This document shows positions 44,211-52,544 of a DNA stretch of 64,000 nt, one piece after another; the stretch's first letter is position 1, and each line of letters starts with the position of its first letter. The DNA lies in the NCBI RefSeq assembly GCF_017876315.1, contig NZ_JAGINU010000001.1:7006001-7070000 (forward strand), in the 5' to 3' direction. Position numbers and translations under genes: made by a program. The notes beneath the pieces are model-generated. The model was not told where the DNA came from and made no database searches. It was given only the letters and a program-made list of their open reading frames with translations. Source of the DNA: Pseudonocardia parietis (GTDB taxonomy: Bacteria; Actinomycetota; Actinomycetes; Mycobacteriales; Pseudonocardiaceae).

Positions 44211-45157
44211 GCTCCGCGGACGCACCGGCCCGGGAGCCGGCGGCCGTACCCGCCGCCTGGGTCGCCGTCGTCCTCGGCGCGGCGGTGGCCACGGCCGCGC
44301 TGACCGGCGGGATCGGGCCGGGCGGCACCGGACCGGACCTCGCCCGGACCCTCGCGCGGGCCGCGGCCGATCTCGCGGCGCTGGCCGTCGCCGGGGCGGC
44401 ACTCGTGGCCGTCCTGGCACCCGGCCGGGTCCCGGGCGCCGACCGGGTGCTCGCGGCGGCCGTGCCCGCCTGGCTCGCCGCGCTGCTCGTCGAGGCCGTG
44501 GCGCGCGGCGCGCTCCTCGCCGGTGTCCCGCTCACCGCGGTCCGGATCGGCGACGTCACCGGCCAGCTCACCGGGATCCGGGCCGGTCAGGGCCTGCTAC
44601 TGGCCGGGGTCGCGGTACTGCTGCTCGCCGGGGCGGCCGCCGGGCGCCCGGCGCGCCCCGGCCAGGGCACCGGGCCGCCGGTGCTCGTGCTCGTCCTGGC
44701 AGTGATCGGGGCGGCCGCGCCCGCCGCGACCGGGCACGCGGCCGCGTCGGCGCGGGCGGTGCTCGCCGTCCCGGGTGTCGTGCTGCACGTGGCGGCGGCC
44801 CTGCTGTGGGTCGGCGGGCTCGGCGCGATACTCGTCCTGGCCCGGGACGCCGACGTCCTGCGCACGGCGCTCCCCCGGTTCTCCCGGCTCGCCGGCGCCG
44901 GCATCGCGGTACTGGCGCTGTCCGGGCTGCTCGCCGCGACCGCCCGGCTGTCCTCGCCGCTGGAGGTGTTCACCACCGCCTACGGCGGCGTGCTCCTGGC
45001 GAAGATCGTGCTGCTCGCCGGGGCGGGAGCGCTGGGCTACCTCACCCGGCGCCGGCTGGCCGCCGGACGGCTGCCGGTCCTCGCCTGGGCGACGATCGAG
45101 ATCCTGCTGCTCGCCACCGCGACCGGTGTCGCGGCGACGCTGACTCACACCGCGTAG
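44207..45157 (+). CDS. copD: CopD-family membrane protein
   Basis: A hydrophobic protein of about 316 residues with eight or so helices and a CopD domain in the second half (VVLHVAAALLWVGGLGAILVLARD ... FTTAYGGVLLAKIVLLAGAGALGYLTRRRLA). His and Trp of HVAALLW are the family's likely copper contacts. No ATG or GTG lies near the copC end; a CTG at 44207 overlaps the copC stop and is my tentative start, while a GTG at 44285 would cut into the first helix. With CopC it would import or handle copper. Confidence 0.75.
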   Translation: MSSADAPAREPAAVPAAWVAVVLGAAVATAALTGGIGPGGTGPDLARTLARAAADLAALAVAGAALVAVLAPGRVPGADRVLAAAVPAWLAALLVEAVARGALLAGVPLTAVRIGDVTGQLTGIRAGQGLLLAGVAVLLLAGAAAGRPARPGQGTGPPVLVLVLAVIGAAAPAATGHAAASARAVLAVPGVVLHVAAALLWVGGLGAILVLARDADVLRTALPRFSRLAGAGIAVLALSGLLAATARLSSPLEVFTTAYGGVLLAKIVLLAGAGALGYLTRRRLAAGRLPVLAWATIEILLLATATGVAATLTHTA

Positions 45158-45780
45158 CGGCGCGCGCCGGAGCCGAACCCGAGCCAGGTGTGCCGGTTGT
45201 TCCACCAGCACCAGCCGACCTTCGGCGCGTCCCGGCGTTCCTTCCCGTCCCGCCCGGTCCCGTTGGAGATCCAGACGGCGGGGGTGCGGGCGTCGAGCCG
45301 GCCGTTCGCCTTCCGGAGCCGGGAACCGGTCGTCATGAAGCAGTGGTTGCGCTCGAGCACCTCCGGGGCCTGCAGCACCCACTGGACGCCCTCGGTGAGC
45401 AGCATCGGCACCCGGGCGCGGGCGGCGAACTGCTCCTCGGCCTCCGCGGGTGAGGCGTTCTGCAGGTCGTCCCCGCGCTCGAGGTCCTCCAGCAGCCACA
45501 CCGGTGTGTCCGGGACCTCGGTGACCGGGGCGAAGTCGTCGGCGTCGGTCATGTCCTCGACGACGAACCCGGGCCGGCCGGCGCGGCGCATCAGCGGTGC
45601 GATCACCGACGGCGCCAGACCTCCGACGACGAGCAGCCCGGGCCGGTCGGGCAGCGCGGCCGCCTCCTTCCGAAGCAGGTCCGGGGTGAGCGGGCCGGTG
45701 GCCCCGATCTCGATCAGCTTCTCGGCCTGGTCTGCGACGGGCGGCAGGGCGGGGAGGGGCACCCGCGCGATCGTACCCAC
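45145..45780 (-). CDS. DUF5701-like conserved protein
   Basis: A protein of about 211 residues (start 45780, or GTG 45762). Soluble, with WLLEDLERGDDLQNASPAEAEEQFAARARVPMLLTEGVQW and a C-terminal WCWWNNRHTWLGFGSGARR patch that is strongly conserved in my memory of an actinobacterial DUF5701 family. Function unknown. Its stop overlaps the convergent copD stop by 13 bases. Confidence 0.65.
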   Translation of the reverse strand: MGTIARVPLPALPPVADQAEKLIEIGATGPLTPDLLRKEAAALPDRPGLLVVGGLAPSVIAPLMRRAGRPGFVVEDMTDADDFAPVTEVPDTPVWLLEDLERGDDLQNASPAEAEEQFAARARVPMLLTEGVQWVLQAPEVLERNHCFMTTGSRLRKANGRLDARTPAVWISNGTGRDGKERRDAPKVGWCWWNNRHTWLGFGSGARRYAV

Positions 45781-45825
45781 GAGACGACGAAGGCCGGACC
45801 CGTCCGGGCCCGGCCTGTGAGGAAA

Positions 45826-45901
45826 TGGTGGAGCTGAGGGGAATCGAACCCCTGACCTTCTCGATGCGAACGAGACGCGCTACCAACTGCGCTACAGCCC
45901 C
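45826..45901 (-). tRNA. tRNA-Ala (anticodon CGC)
   Basis: A 76-nt cloverleaf on the minus strand including the encoded CCA. Acceptor arms GGGGCTG/CAGCTCC contain the G3-U70 wobble that identifies tRNA-Ala. D arm GCGC/GCGC, anticodon stem TCTCG/CGAGA with loop TTCGCAT (anticodon CGC), and T arm AGGGG/CCCCT with TTCGATT loop. All stems pair. Confidence 0.95.
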
Positions 45902-45945
45902 GTGGCCCGCCCTCGCGGACCGACCTGGAGAACACTAACAGACCC

Positions 45946-47220
45946 CTACTCACCCACCGCACGCCGGTGGGTGATCGGGTCGTCGAGCACGTCCGGCTCC
46001 TCCTCGGCGTTCACGTCGACCAGCGACGTCCCGGTCGGGACCGGGGGCGGCGGGGCAGCCGCGAGCCGGGGCAGCGACGACTCGTGCTCGGTCGAGGCCG
46101 GCCCCTCGACGGTCCGGCGGCGGGCGGGCAGCACCCCCAGCGGCTCGCCGGTCCCGCGGACGCGGGAGGGCTCGCCGTCGTCGGAGGTCCAGTCCACCTC
46201 GTCCTCGACCTGCGCCGTCCCGTCCTCGTCCGCGGCCTCGTCCTCGGGAGCCGGGGTGTCCCGCTCGTCCTGGTCCCCGATCTCCGGCTCGACCTCCTCC
46301 ACCGGGGCTCGGCGGGCACCGGTGAGCCGTGCGGCGCGGCGTGCCCGGATCGACTCCTCGATCCGGACCTGGCGGCGCAGGTAGGTGAGGTACCCGACCA
46401 GTCCGACCCCCAGCGCGCCGGCCACCCACCAGAACACGGTCGAGACCAGCAGCGCGGTGGCGCCCGCGGCGAGCAGCAGCACCAGCAGCGCGAGGACGAC
46501 GCGCTGGCGGAACGTGTACTTGGCGTGCGCCGTCGCGGCGGCGGCCTCCGGGTCGAACCCGCCCCGGCCGGGCCGGTAGCGGGCCGGCGGGTCCCGGTCC
46601 TCCTCCTCGTCGAGCTCGTCGTGCGGCCCGTCGTGGTCGAGGTGGTCGTCGTGGTCGAGGTCGGCGTCGTCGTCGTGGTCGGTGTCGTCGAGCCGGTCGT
46701 CCGGAGTCCGGTCGTACGAATCCCCGTCGTCCCGGTCGTCGTCCCGATCAGCCCGGTCGTCCAGCTCCTCCGGGTCGCCGCGGCGGTCCCCGAGGGCGGA
46801 GCGATCGCCCCGGTCCTGCTCGTCGAGCTCGAGATCCGCGTCGCCGGGGCCGTCCCCCTCGCGGTCCGTGGCCGGCCGGGGGTCGCGCTCCCGGCCGTCC
46901 CACTCGAGGTCGTCGTCGAGGCCGTACACGCGGCCGTCGTCGTCGATCTCGGCATCGAACTCGTCGTAGCGGTCGGCGTCGTGGTCACGTTGACCCGGGA
47001 CGTCGCCCCGGGTCTCGACCAGCTCGCCGACGGTGCTCGGAGCAGATCGCTCCATCTGGCCCACCTCCGGGTATCGATGCCGCATCGGACGTTCCAGCAC
47101 CCGCCCGGACAACAGCGCCGGGCTGAGCCGCGCCACCTCCTGCTGACGCCGGGCGACGGTCGGCACGAGAATCAGGAGCCACAGCACCACCAGGCCCACG
47201 AAGATCAGAGAGCTGGGCAC
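45946..47220 (-). CDS. glpR: GlpR/SepX-like divisome membrane protein
   Basis: A 424-residue protein from GTG 47220. One membrane helix at the N-terminus (SLIFVGLVVLWLLILVPTVARR), a long Asp/Arg-rich linker (about 70-200, runs of DD and HDD), two more helices (VVLALLVLLLAAGATALLV and VFWWVAGALGVGLVGYLTYL) and an acidic C-terminal tail. This matches the M. tuberculosis Rv0996 / corynebacterial GlpR / streptomycete SepX family that anchors the gephyrin-like Glp at the septum. The neighbours rimJ, glp and galU repeat that cluster. The linker is disordered and low complexity. Confidence 0.8.
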   Translation of the reverse strand: MPSSLIFVGLVVLWLLILVPTVARRQQEVARLSPALLSGRVLERPMRHRYPEVGQMERSAPSTVGELVETRGDVPGQRDHDADRYDEFDAEIDDDGRVYGLDDDLEWDGRERDPRPATDREGDGPGDADLELDEQDRGDRSALGDRRGDPEELDDRADRDDDRDDGDSYDRTPDDRLDDTDHDDDADLDHDDHLDHDGPHDELDEEEDRDPPARYRPGRGGFDPEAAAATAHAKYTFRQRVVLALLVLLLAAGATALLVSTVFWWVAGALGVGLVGYLTYLRRQVRIEESIRARRAARLTGARRAPVEEVEPEIGDQDERDTPAPEDEAADEDGTAQVEDEVDWTSDDGEPSRVRGTGEPLGVLPARRRTVEGPASTEHESSLPRLAAAPPPPVPTGTSLVDVNAEEEPDVLDDPITHRRAVGE

Positions 47221-47438
47221 GGCTGCCTCCTCCCCGACCGGCGCAGTCCACCCGGTGAGCCGGTCCCGACCCCGCCCACCGTGGATCACCATAAGAGGGA
47301 GACGGCGCGGGATCCGGCCGCGACGCGCCGTGGTCCCTCGGACGGACCGCGCGAAAGCAGTGACAGCCGGTACTCATGTGACTCCGGTGGGTCACAACCC
47401 ACTCGGGAATGATCACTGACCGTGCTCGGAGCCGCCGG

Positions 47439-48104
47439 TCAGGCCCGTGCCGCGCGACCCTCCCGGACGAGTTTCGCGACGAAGCCGCCCGGCGGGATCT
47501 CCTCCGCGGTCAGGGCGTAGCCGTAGTGGTCGCGCCAGGCCCCGTCGACGTCGAGGTAGCGGCGCAGCAGCCCCTCGCGCCGGAACCCGAGCCGGCTCAG
47601 TACGGCGATGCTGGCGACGTTCTCCGGCCGGACGGTGGCCTCCACCCGGTGCAGCCGCACCGGCCCGAAACAGTGGTCGAGCACCAGCGCGACCGCCGCC
47701 GTGGTGATCCCCCGGCCGCCGAGCCGCGAGTCCATCCAGTACCCGACGTACGCCGAGAGCAGCGGCTCCCGCACGACGTTGCCGACCATGACGTGCCCGG
47801 CCAGTACTCCGTCCACCTCGATCGCGAACGGCAGCGACAGCCCCCGCCGCGCGGACGAGCGCAGCAGGTACCAGCGGCCCGGCCACTCGACCGACGAGTT
47901 GCGGCGGGCCCAGCCACCGTGCGTGGTGGTCTCCCACGGGCGCAGGTGCTCCTCGTCGCGCAGCCGGATCCGGGCCCACTCCCCGCCGTCGCGCAGCCGG
48001 ACCGGACGGAGCCGGAGGACGTGCTCGCCCACCCGCACCGGCCCGAGCCGGGCCGGCCAGCCGGGGTGGCTGCCCGGCGGCTCCGGGACGGTGGGCGGGG
48101 GCAC
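47439..48104 (-). CDS. rimJ: GNAT acetyltransferase (RimJ-like)
   Basis: A 221-residue GNAT protein. LRPVRLRDGGEWARIRLRDEEHLRPWE and the acetyl-CoA P-loop region GRGITTAAVALVLDHCF, VRPENVASIAVLSRLGFRREGLLRRYLDVDGAWRDH are typical RimJ features, suggesting N-terminal acetylation of a protein. The ortholog in M. tuberculosis is Rv0995. It sits between glp and glpR. Confidence 0.88.
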   Translation of the reverse strand: MPPPTVPEPPGSHPGWPARLGPVRVGEHVLRLRPVRLRDGGEWARIRLRDEEHLRPWETTTHGGWARRNSSVEWPGRWYLLRSSARRGLSLPFAIEVDGVLAGHVMVGNVVREPLLSAYVGYWMDSRLGGRGITTAAVALVLDHCFGPVRLHRVEATVRPENVASIAVLSRLGFRREGLLRRYLDVDGAWRDHYGYALTAEEIPPGGFVAKLVREGRAARA

Positions 48105-48108
48105 GCCG

Positions 48109-49329
48109 TCAGCCGCGGCCGCGGGCCACGAGCTCGAGCTGCTCCCCGACGGTCAGCTCGGTGACCTCCTCCGGGACGATCGCGAGCGCGTTGACCTCGG
48201 CCAGCACCGCGAGCAGGTGGGTGCCCGACACCCCGAGCGGCTGGGCGAGCAGCTCCCCGCCGCCGTCCTCACGCAGCAGCCGGGCCGGGAGGTAGGAGCG
48301 TCTGCCGTACGGCGAGACGATCGGCGAGGTCAGCCGGGCGGTCCAGGTGCGGCGGTGCGGTTCCTGGCCGAGCGCGAGCCGGACCAGGGGACGCACGAAC
48401 ACCTCGAACAGCACGAGCGCGCTCGCGGGGTACGACGGGAAGAGGAACACCGGGACCGAGTCCGGTCCGAGCCGACCGTACCCCTGTGCGGACCCGGGGT
48501 GGATGGCGATCCTGGTGTCGTCGATCCCGCCGAGCTCGGACAGGCCGCTCTTGGCCTCGGCCGCCGCCGTGCCGCCGCCCACCCCGCACACCACGACGAT
48601 CTCGCTGGCCGGCAGCAGGTCCTCCACAGCAGCCCGGATCTCGGCGGCACTGCCGCCGACGGTGCGTGCCCGGTTGGTCTCCGCCCCGGCCTCGCGGGCG
48701 GCGGCGACGAGCGCGTGCGAGCAGACGTCGGCCACCTGCCCGGACGCCGCCGACCGGCTCACCTCGACCAGCTCGTCGCCGACCGCGACGACCGACACCC
48801 GCGGGCGGGGGTGCACCAGCAGCTTGTCCCGGCCCGCCGCGGCGAGCATGGCGACCTGCGCCGACCCGACGATGTCGCCCTCGCGGACGGCGACGTCACC
48901 GGACTGGACATCCTCGCCGACCCGGCGGACGAACCCTGCCGACGGGACGCCACGGTGCACCGTCAGCCGGGCCGAGCCGGCGTCGGTCCAGCCCAGCGGC
49001 GCGACGGCGTCGGCCAGCGTGGGCAGCGGCGCCCCGGCCGCCACCCGGACCGCCTGTCCCGGCTGCAGCCGCAGCGGCTGACGGGACCCGGCGGCGATCT
49101 CGCCGACCACCGGGACGGTGATCGGACTGGCCTCGCTGGCTCCGGCGACGTCGACGCTGCGCACGGCGTAGCCGTCGATGGCCGCCTGGTCGAAGACCGG
49201 TAGCGGACGCGCCGCGACGACCTCCTCCGCGCTGCGCAGGCCCTGGGAGTCGGCGATCGCGACCCGGACCGGGGCGGGCCGCACGGCCACGTCCAGGATC
49301 CGGGTCAGGTGCTCGGTGACCGTTCGCAC
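48109..49329 (-). CDS. glp: Gephyrin-like protein Glp (MoeA homologue)
   Basis: A 406-residue MoeA-fold protein with RVAIADSQGLRSAEEVVAARPLPVFDQAAIDGYAVR, VRVAAGAPLPTLADAV, VSVVAVGDELVE and FLFPSYPASALVLFEVFV. The family's molybdate-insertion motifs are altered: VVCGVGGGTAAAEAK in place of TTGGVS.G and LFPSYPAS in place of LPGNP. In corynebacteria this copy (Glp, with GlpR) works in cell division and polar growth rather than cofactor synthesis. GTG start 49329, one base from the galU stop. Confidence 0.85.
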   Translation of the reverse strand: MRTVTEHLTRILDVAVRPAPVRVAIADSQGLRSAEEVVAARPLPVFDQAAIDGYAVRSVDVAGASEASPITVPVVGEIAAGSRQPLRLQPGQAVRVAAGAPLPTLADAVAPLGWTDAGSARLTVHRGVPSAGFVRRVGEDVQSGDVAVREGDIVGSAQVAMLAAAGRDKLLVHPRPRVSVVAVGDELVEVSRSAASGQVADVCSHALVAAAREAGAETNRARTVGGSAAEIRAAVEDLLPASEIVVVCGVGGGTAAAEAKSGLSELGGIDDTRIAIHPGSAQGYGRLGPDSVPVFLFPSYPASALVLFEVFVRPLVRLALGQEPHRRTWTARLTSPIVSPYGRRSYLPARLLREDGGGELLAQPLGVSGTHLLAVLAEVNALAIVPEEVTELTVGEQLELVARGRG

Positions 49330-49330
49330 G

Positions 49331-50233
49331 TCACTCCTTCAGGCGGTCGTTCAGCCAGCCGCGCAGGCTCTCGCCGTACTCCGGATGGCCGAGCATGTGG
49401 TCCACGTAGGCGCGGACGTAGCCGGCCGGGTTACCCAGGTCGTGCCGGCCGCCGCGGTGGACGACCACGTGCACCGGGTGCCCCTCGTCGATCAGCACGG
49501 CGACGGCGTCGGTGAGCTGCAGCTCGCCGCCGGCACCGGGGGTGATCCGCTCCAGCGCGCCGAAGATCGCCCGGTCCAGCAGGTAGCGGCCGGCGGCGGC
49601 GTAGCTGGACGGGGCCTGGTCGGCGGGCGGCTTCTCGACCATGCCGTGCACCCACTTGACGTCGTCGTCATCGGTGTCGCTGACGTCGAAGACGCCGTAG
49701 GACGAGACCTGCTCGGGCGGGACGTCGAAGGCGCAGAGCACGCTGCCGCCGTGCTCGGCGCGCACCTGCGCCATCCGGGTCAGCACCCCGGTGGGGAACA
49801 CCAGGTCGTCGGGCAGCAGGACGGCGACGGCCTCCTCGTCGTCGCCCAGCACCGGGCCTGCCTGGGCGACGGCGTGCCCGAGCCCCTTCGGCTCGTACTG
49901 GTAGACGGACTCCACGGCGAGCAGGTCGGGGGCGCGGCGGACCCGCTGCGCCAGCTCCTCCTTGCCCCGCGCCTCGAGGGTCTCGACCAGCTCGTCGTCG
50001 TGCCGGAAGTACGCCGCGACGGAGTCCTTGCCCGGTGAGGTGACGATCAGCAGCCGCTGGGCACCCGCCTCGGCGGCCTCGGCGGCCACCAGCTCGATCC
50101 CCGGTGTGTCGACGACGGGGAGCAGCTCCTTCGGCACGGCCTTCGTGGTCGGGAGGAATCGCGTGCCGAGACCGGCCGCGGGCACCACGGCGGTTCGGAA
50201 CGCCCCGGCCGGGCTGGAGGTCTGCGCGCTCAT
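49331..50233 (-). CDS. galU: UTP-glucose-1-phosphate uridylyltransferase
   Basis: A 300-residue nucleotidyltransferase. VVPAAGLGTRFLPTTKAVPKELLPVVD (nucleotide-binding loop and Lys), QYEPKGLGHAV, LLPDDLVF and ELQLTDAV. It makes UDP-glucose for cell-wall and capsule sugars. ATG 50233. First gene of the galU-glp-rimJ-glpR run. The divergent 5-formyl-THF cyclo-ligase starts 37 bases away. Confidence 0.95.
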   Translation of the reverse strand: MSAQTSSPAGAFRTAVVPAAGLGTRFLPTTKAVPKELLPVVDTPGIELVAAEAAEAGAQRLLIVTSPGKDSVAAYFRHDDELVETLEARGKEELAQRVRRAPDLLAVESVYQYEPKGLGHAVAQAGPVLGDDEEAVAVLLPDDLVFPTGVLTRMAQVRAEHGGSVLCAFDVPPEQVSSYGVFDVSDTDDDDVKWVHGMVEKPPADQAPSSYAAAGRYLLDRAIFGALERITPGAGGELQLTDAVAVLIDEGHPVHVVVHRGGRHDLGNPAGYVRAYVDHMLGHPEYGESLRGWLNDRLKE

Positions 50234-50269
50234 GGTCGGCGAGCCTATCCACAGCACTACCCTGTAGCC

Positions 50270-50917
50270 GTGACGGCTCGCGCGGATGGCACCGACCGGT
50301 CCCCTGATCAGGGCGTGCCGGTCCGCGACGCCAAACGGCCGCTGCGGCGCCGGCTGCTCGACGCCCGCGCCGAGCGTTCCCCCGACGCCCGCGCCGCGGT
50401 CACCGCCGCGTTGATCGAGCACGTGCTCCCGCTCGCGGCCGGGTTTCGCGGGCCGGTCGCCTGCTACCTGCCGGTGGGCGCGGAGCCCGGTGCACTCGGA
50501 TCCGGGACGGTCGCGCTCCCGGACGCGCTGCTCGCCGCCGGGCACGAGGTGCTCCTCCCGATCGTGCCCGCCGAGCCCGGGCCGCTGGACTGGACCCGCT
50601 ACTCCGGCCGGGAGGATCTCGCCCCCGGCCCGCTCGGCATCCGCGAACCGGCCGGTGAGCGCCTCGGGCCGGGCGCGATCAGCTCCGCGGCGCTGGTGCT
50701 GGTCCCTGCGCTGGCCGTGGACCGCCGGGGGCTGCGCCTGGGCCGCGGCGGCGGCTACTACGACCGCACGCTGCCGCTCGTCGGGCCCGGCACCACGACC
50801 GCCGTACCGCTGCACGACGACGAGTTCCTCGACGAGATCCCGGCCGAGCCGCACGACGTCGCGGTCGGCGCGGTGGTGCTGCCGGGCACCGGCGTGGTGC
50901 ACGTCTCGTCCCGATGA
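50270..50917 (+). CDS. 5-formyltetrahydrofolate cyclo-ligase
   Basis: A 215-residue protein from GTG 50270. AKRPLRRRLLDAR (N-terminal ATP contact), VACYLPVGAEPG, LGIREPAGE and LRLGRGGGYYDRTL define the 5-FCL family, which recycles 5-formyl-THF to 5,10-methenyl-THF with ATP. Ortholog of M. tuberculosis Rv0992c in the same divergent position to galU. Confidence 0.93.
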   Translation: MTARADGTDRSPDQGVPVRDAKRPLRRRLLDARAERSPDARAAVTAALIEHVLPLAAGFRGPVACYLPVGAEPGALGSGTVALPDALLAAGHEVLLPIVPAEPGPLDWTRYSGREDLAPGPLGIREPAGERLGPGAISSAALVLVPALAVDRRGLRLGRGGGYYDRTLPLVGPGTTTAVPLHDDEFLDEIPAEPHDVAVGAVVLPGTGVVHVSSR

Positions 50918-50966
50918 CGGGTCCTGACCACACGGACGGGTCGGAGTCGCCGCGACGGCAGAGTAT

Positions 50967-50995
50967 GCTGGCACTCGCAGCGGTGGAGTGCCAGC
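50967..50995 (+). promoter_or_regulatory. CIRCE element (HrcA operator)
   Basis: GCTGGCACTC (50967-50976), 9-base spacer, GAGTGCCAGC (50986-50995): a perfect 10-bp dyad. The consensus is TTAGCACTC-N9-GAGTGCTAA, and the core GCACTC/GAGTGC with N9 matches exactly. It lies 31 bases before the GTG of the FmdB/Ruc-like gene. I recall M. tuberculosis Rv0991c belonging to the HrcA heat-shock regulon. Confidence 0.85.
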
Positions 50996-51026
50996 TGTCG
51001 AGTGCCTAGGCAGTCCGGAGGATGTT

Positions 51027-51419
51027 GTGCCGACCTACCAGTACGCCTGCACGGCGTGTGACCACCGCTTCGACGCAGTGCAGGCGTTCTCCGACGACGC
51101 CCTCACCACCTGCCCCGACTGCGAGGGCAAGCTGCGCAAGGTCTTCTCCTCGGTCGGCATCGTCTTCAAGGGCAGCGGTTTCTACCGCACCGACTCGCGG
51201 GCCGGCTCGGTGAACGGCGGCAACGGGTCGTCGGACTCGTCCTCGAACTCGACCTCGTCGGAGGGCTCGTCCTCCTCGTCGTCGTCCTCGGACTCCGCGA
51301 GCTCCTCGCCGGCGAAGTCGGACAGCGGTTCCTCGTCGTCCTCGTCGACGCCCGCCGCGTCCTCGTCATCGTCGTCCTCCTCGTCGTCGTCCTCGTCGTC
51401 GAAGGCCGCCGCTTCCTGA
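51027..51419 (+). CDS. ruc: FmdB-family zinc-ribbon protein, Ruc-like redox chaperone
   Basis: A 130-residue protein from GTG 51027 after a GGAGG site. The zinc ribbon has Cys8, Cys11, Cys29 and Cys32 (TYQYACTACDHRF, LTTCPDCEGKLRKVF). The last 80 or so residues are an almost pure Ser tail with scattered Ala, Lys and Pro, intrinsically disordered. M. tuberculosis Rv0991c (Ruc) has the same layout: a Zn ribbon whose oxidation switches on a holdase with a disordered C-terminus. The CIRCE site just upstream supports heat induction. Confidence 0.85.
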   Translation: MPTYQYACTACDHRFDAVQAFSDDALTTCPDCEGKLRKVFSSVGIVFKGSGFYRTDSRAGSVNGGNGSSDSSSNSTSSEGSSSSSSSSDSASSSPAKSDSGSSSSSSTPAASSSSSSSSSSSSSSKAAAS

Positions 51420-51520
51420 CGCCGGTTCCGTCCACAAGTGGCGGAGTCGTCCACAGGCCCGTGATCGGGCCGGGCGGCCGCCCACTCCCGCCCTAGCGTC
51501 GAGGTGACGCCGGCGGAGGG

Positions 51521-52180
51521 GTGGACATGGACGACGAGGGAGGACGGCGGGCACGGCGCCCGTGGGACAGAGTGCTGCGTGGCCCGTCCTGGGCACGGGC
51601 GCTGCTCCTGCGCCGGCTGGCGGCCGCCGTCCTGGCCGTCGCGGCGCTGGTGGTGGCCGCGGCCCCCGATCCCGCCGACGAACGGGCCGCGGTGCTCGTC
51701 GCGGCCCGGGACCTCTCTCCCGGCGTCCCGCTGCGACCGGCGGACGTGACCGTCGCGGCCTGGCCGCCCGGTCTGGTGCCCGGTGGTGCGCTGCGCGCGG
51801 TCCCCGATGTCGACGGCCGGGCACCCGCCGGCCCGGTGCGGGCCGGCGAGCCCCTCACCGACCTGCGGCTGATCGGGCCCGAGCTCGCGGTGCGCGCCGG
51901 TGGCCCGGACGCGTCCGCGGTGCCGTTGCGGCCCGCAGACCCGGCCGTCGCGGCGCTGCTGTCCGCAGGCTCGCGGGTCGACGTGATCGCCGGCGGACCG
52001 GAGGGGCCGCGGGTGCTGGCTGCCCGGGCCGGGGTGGTCGCGGTGCTGCCACCCGCCCCCGGCGGTGTCGGCGCCGGGTCCGGTCCGGGACCGCTGGTCC
52101 TGGTGGCGCTGCCGGAGGCCGAGGCGACCGCCGTCGCCGCCGCGACGCTGGCCGGGGAGGTCACGGTGACGCTGCGCTGA
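51521..52180 (+). CDS. SAF-domain membrane-anchored protein (CpaB/RcpC-like)
   Basis: A protein of about 219 residues (GTG 51521; ATG 51527 also possible). Basic N-terminus, one membrane helix (LAAAVLAVAALVVAAA), then a SAF domain (VLVAARDLSPGVPLRPADVTVAAWPPGLVP ... VRAGEPLTDLRLIG) and a Flp-pilus RcpC/CpaB-like C-terminal region (LLSAGSRVDVIAGG, VLVALPEAEATAVAAATL). No tad pilus genes are near. Follows ruc by about 100 bases; similar to M. tuberculosis Rv0990c in position. Confidence 0.7.
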   Translation: MDMDDEGGRRARRPWDRVLRGPSWARALLLRRLAAAVLAVAALVVAAAPDPADERAAVLVAARDLSPGVPLRPADVTVAAWPPGLVPGGALRAVPDVDGRAPAGPVRAGEPLTDLRLIGPELAVRAGGPDASAVPLRPADPAVAALLSAGSRVDVIAGGPEGPRVLAARAGVVAVLPPAPGGVGAGSGPGPLVLVALPEAEATAVAAATLAGEVTVTLR

Positions 52181-52236
52181 TCAGTCCCGCAGACACGTGC
52201 ACGAGCGCGACGGACCGGGCGGCGGGTCCCGGGGTC

Positions 52237-52413
52237 TCAGCCCCCGTGGTGCGGTGGCCGGTTCTCGGTGAACCAGCGATCGGGGTCCCGGTCGTCGCGC
52301 TCCTCGGCGGAGCCGCCGTCGGAGCGCTCGTCGGCGGTGGTGGCCGGATCGTCGCCGAAGATCTCCTCGATCCGCCGGCGCAGCCGGTCCGCTGGGTCGC
52401 TCATACCGTCCAT
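52237..52413 (-). CDS. Small acidic protein of unknown function
   Basis: A 58-residue frame from ATG 52413 (or 52404) reading MSDPADRLRRRIEEIFGDD, an Asp/Glu/Ser-rich middle and DPDRWFTENRPPHHGG at the end. The RWFTENRPPHHG end resembles the C-termini of several short actinobacterial proteins. Convergent with the SAF gene. No function is known. Confidence 0.55.
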   Translation of the reverse strand: MDGMSDPADRLRRRIEEIFGDDPATTADERSDGGSAEERDDRDPDRWFTENRPPHHGG

Positions 52414-52544
52414 GGTGCCGTGCCCGCCGCGGCGGGTGTGCCGGGTGTCGATCCTGTTTCACCACACCGCGCAGCGGCCGCGGCGCCCCACGGCGGCGCC
52501 CTCCGGTGCCACCATGGGGCCAGGACTACAGAGGAGGACCGGTC

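Noticed and set aside
46600..46800. Possible repeat array or CRISPR-like tract
   Set aside because: The GTCGTCGTGGTCG repetition is coding low complexity of the GlpR linker (Asp/Arg/His runs), with no regular repeat-spacer pattern.
51182..51454. Acidic 90-codon frame antisense to the Ser-rich tail
   Set aside because: It is the reverse reading of a TCG/TCC repeat, giving Asp/Glu runs; no start context or domain.
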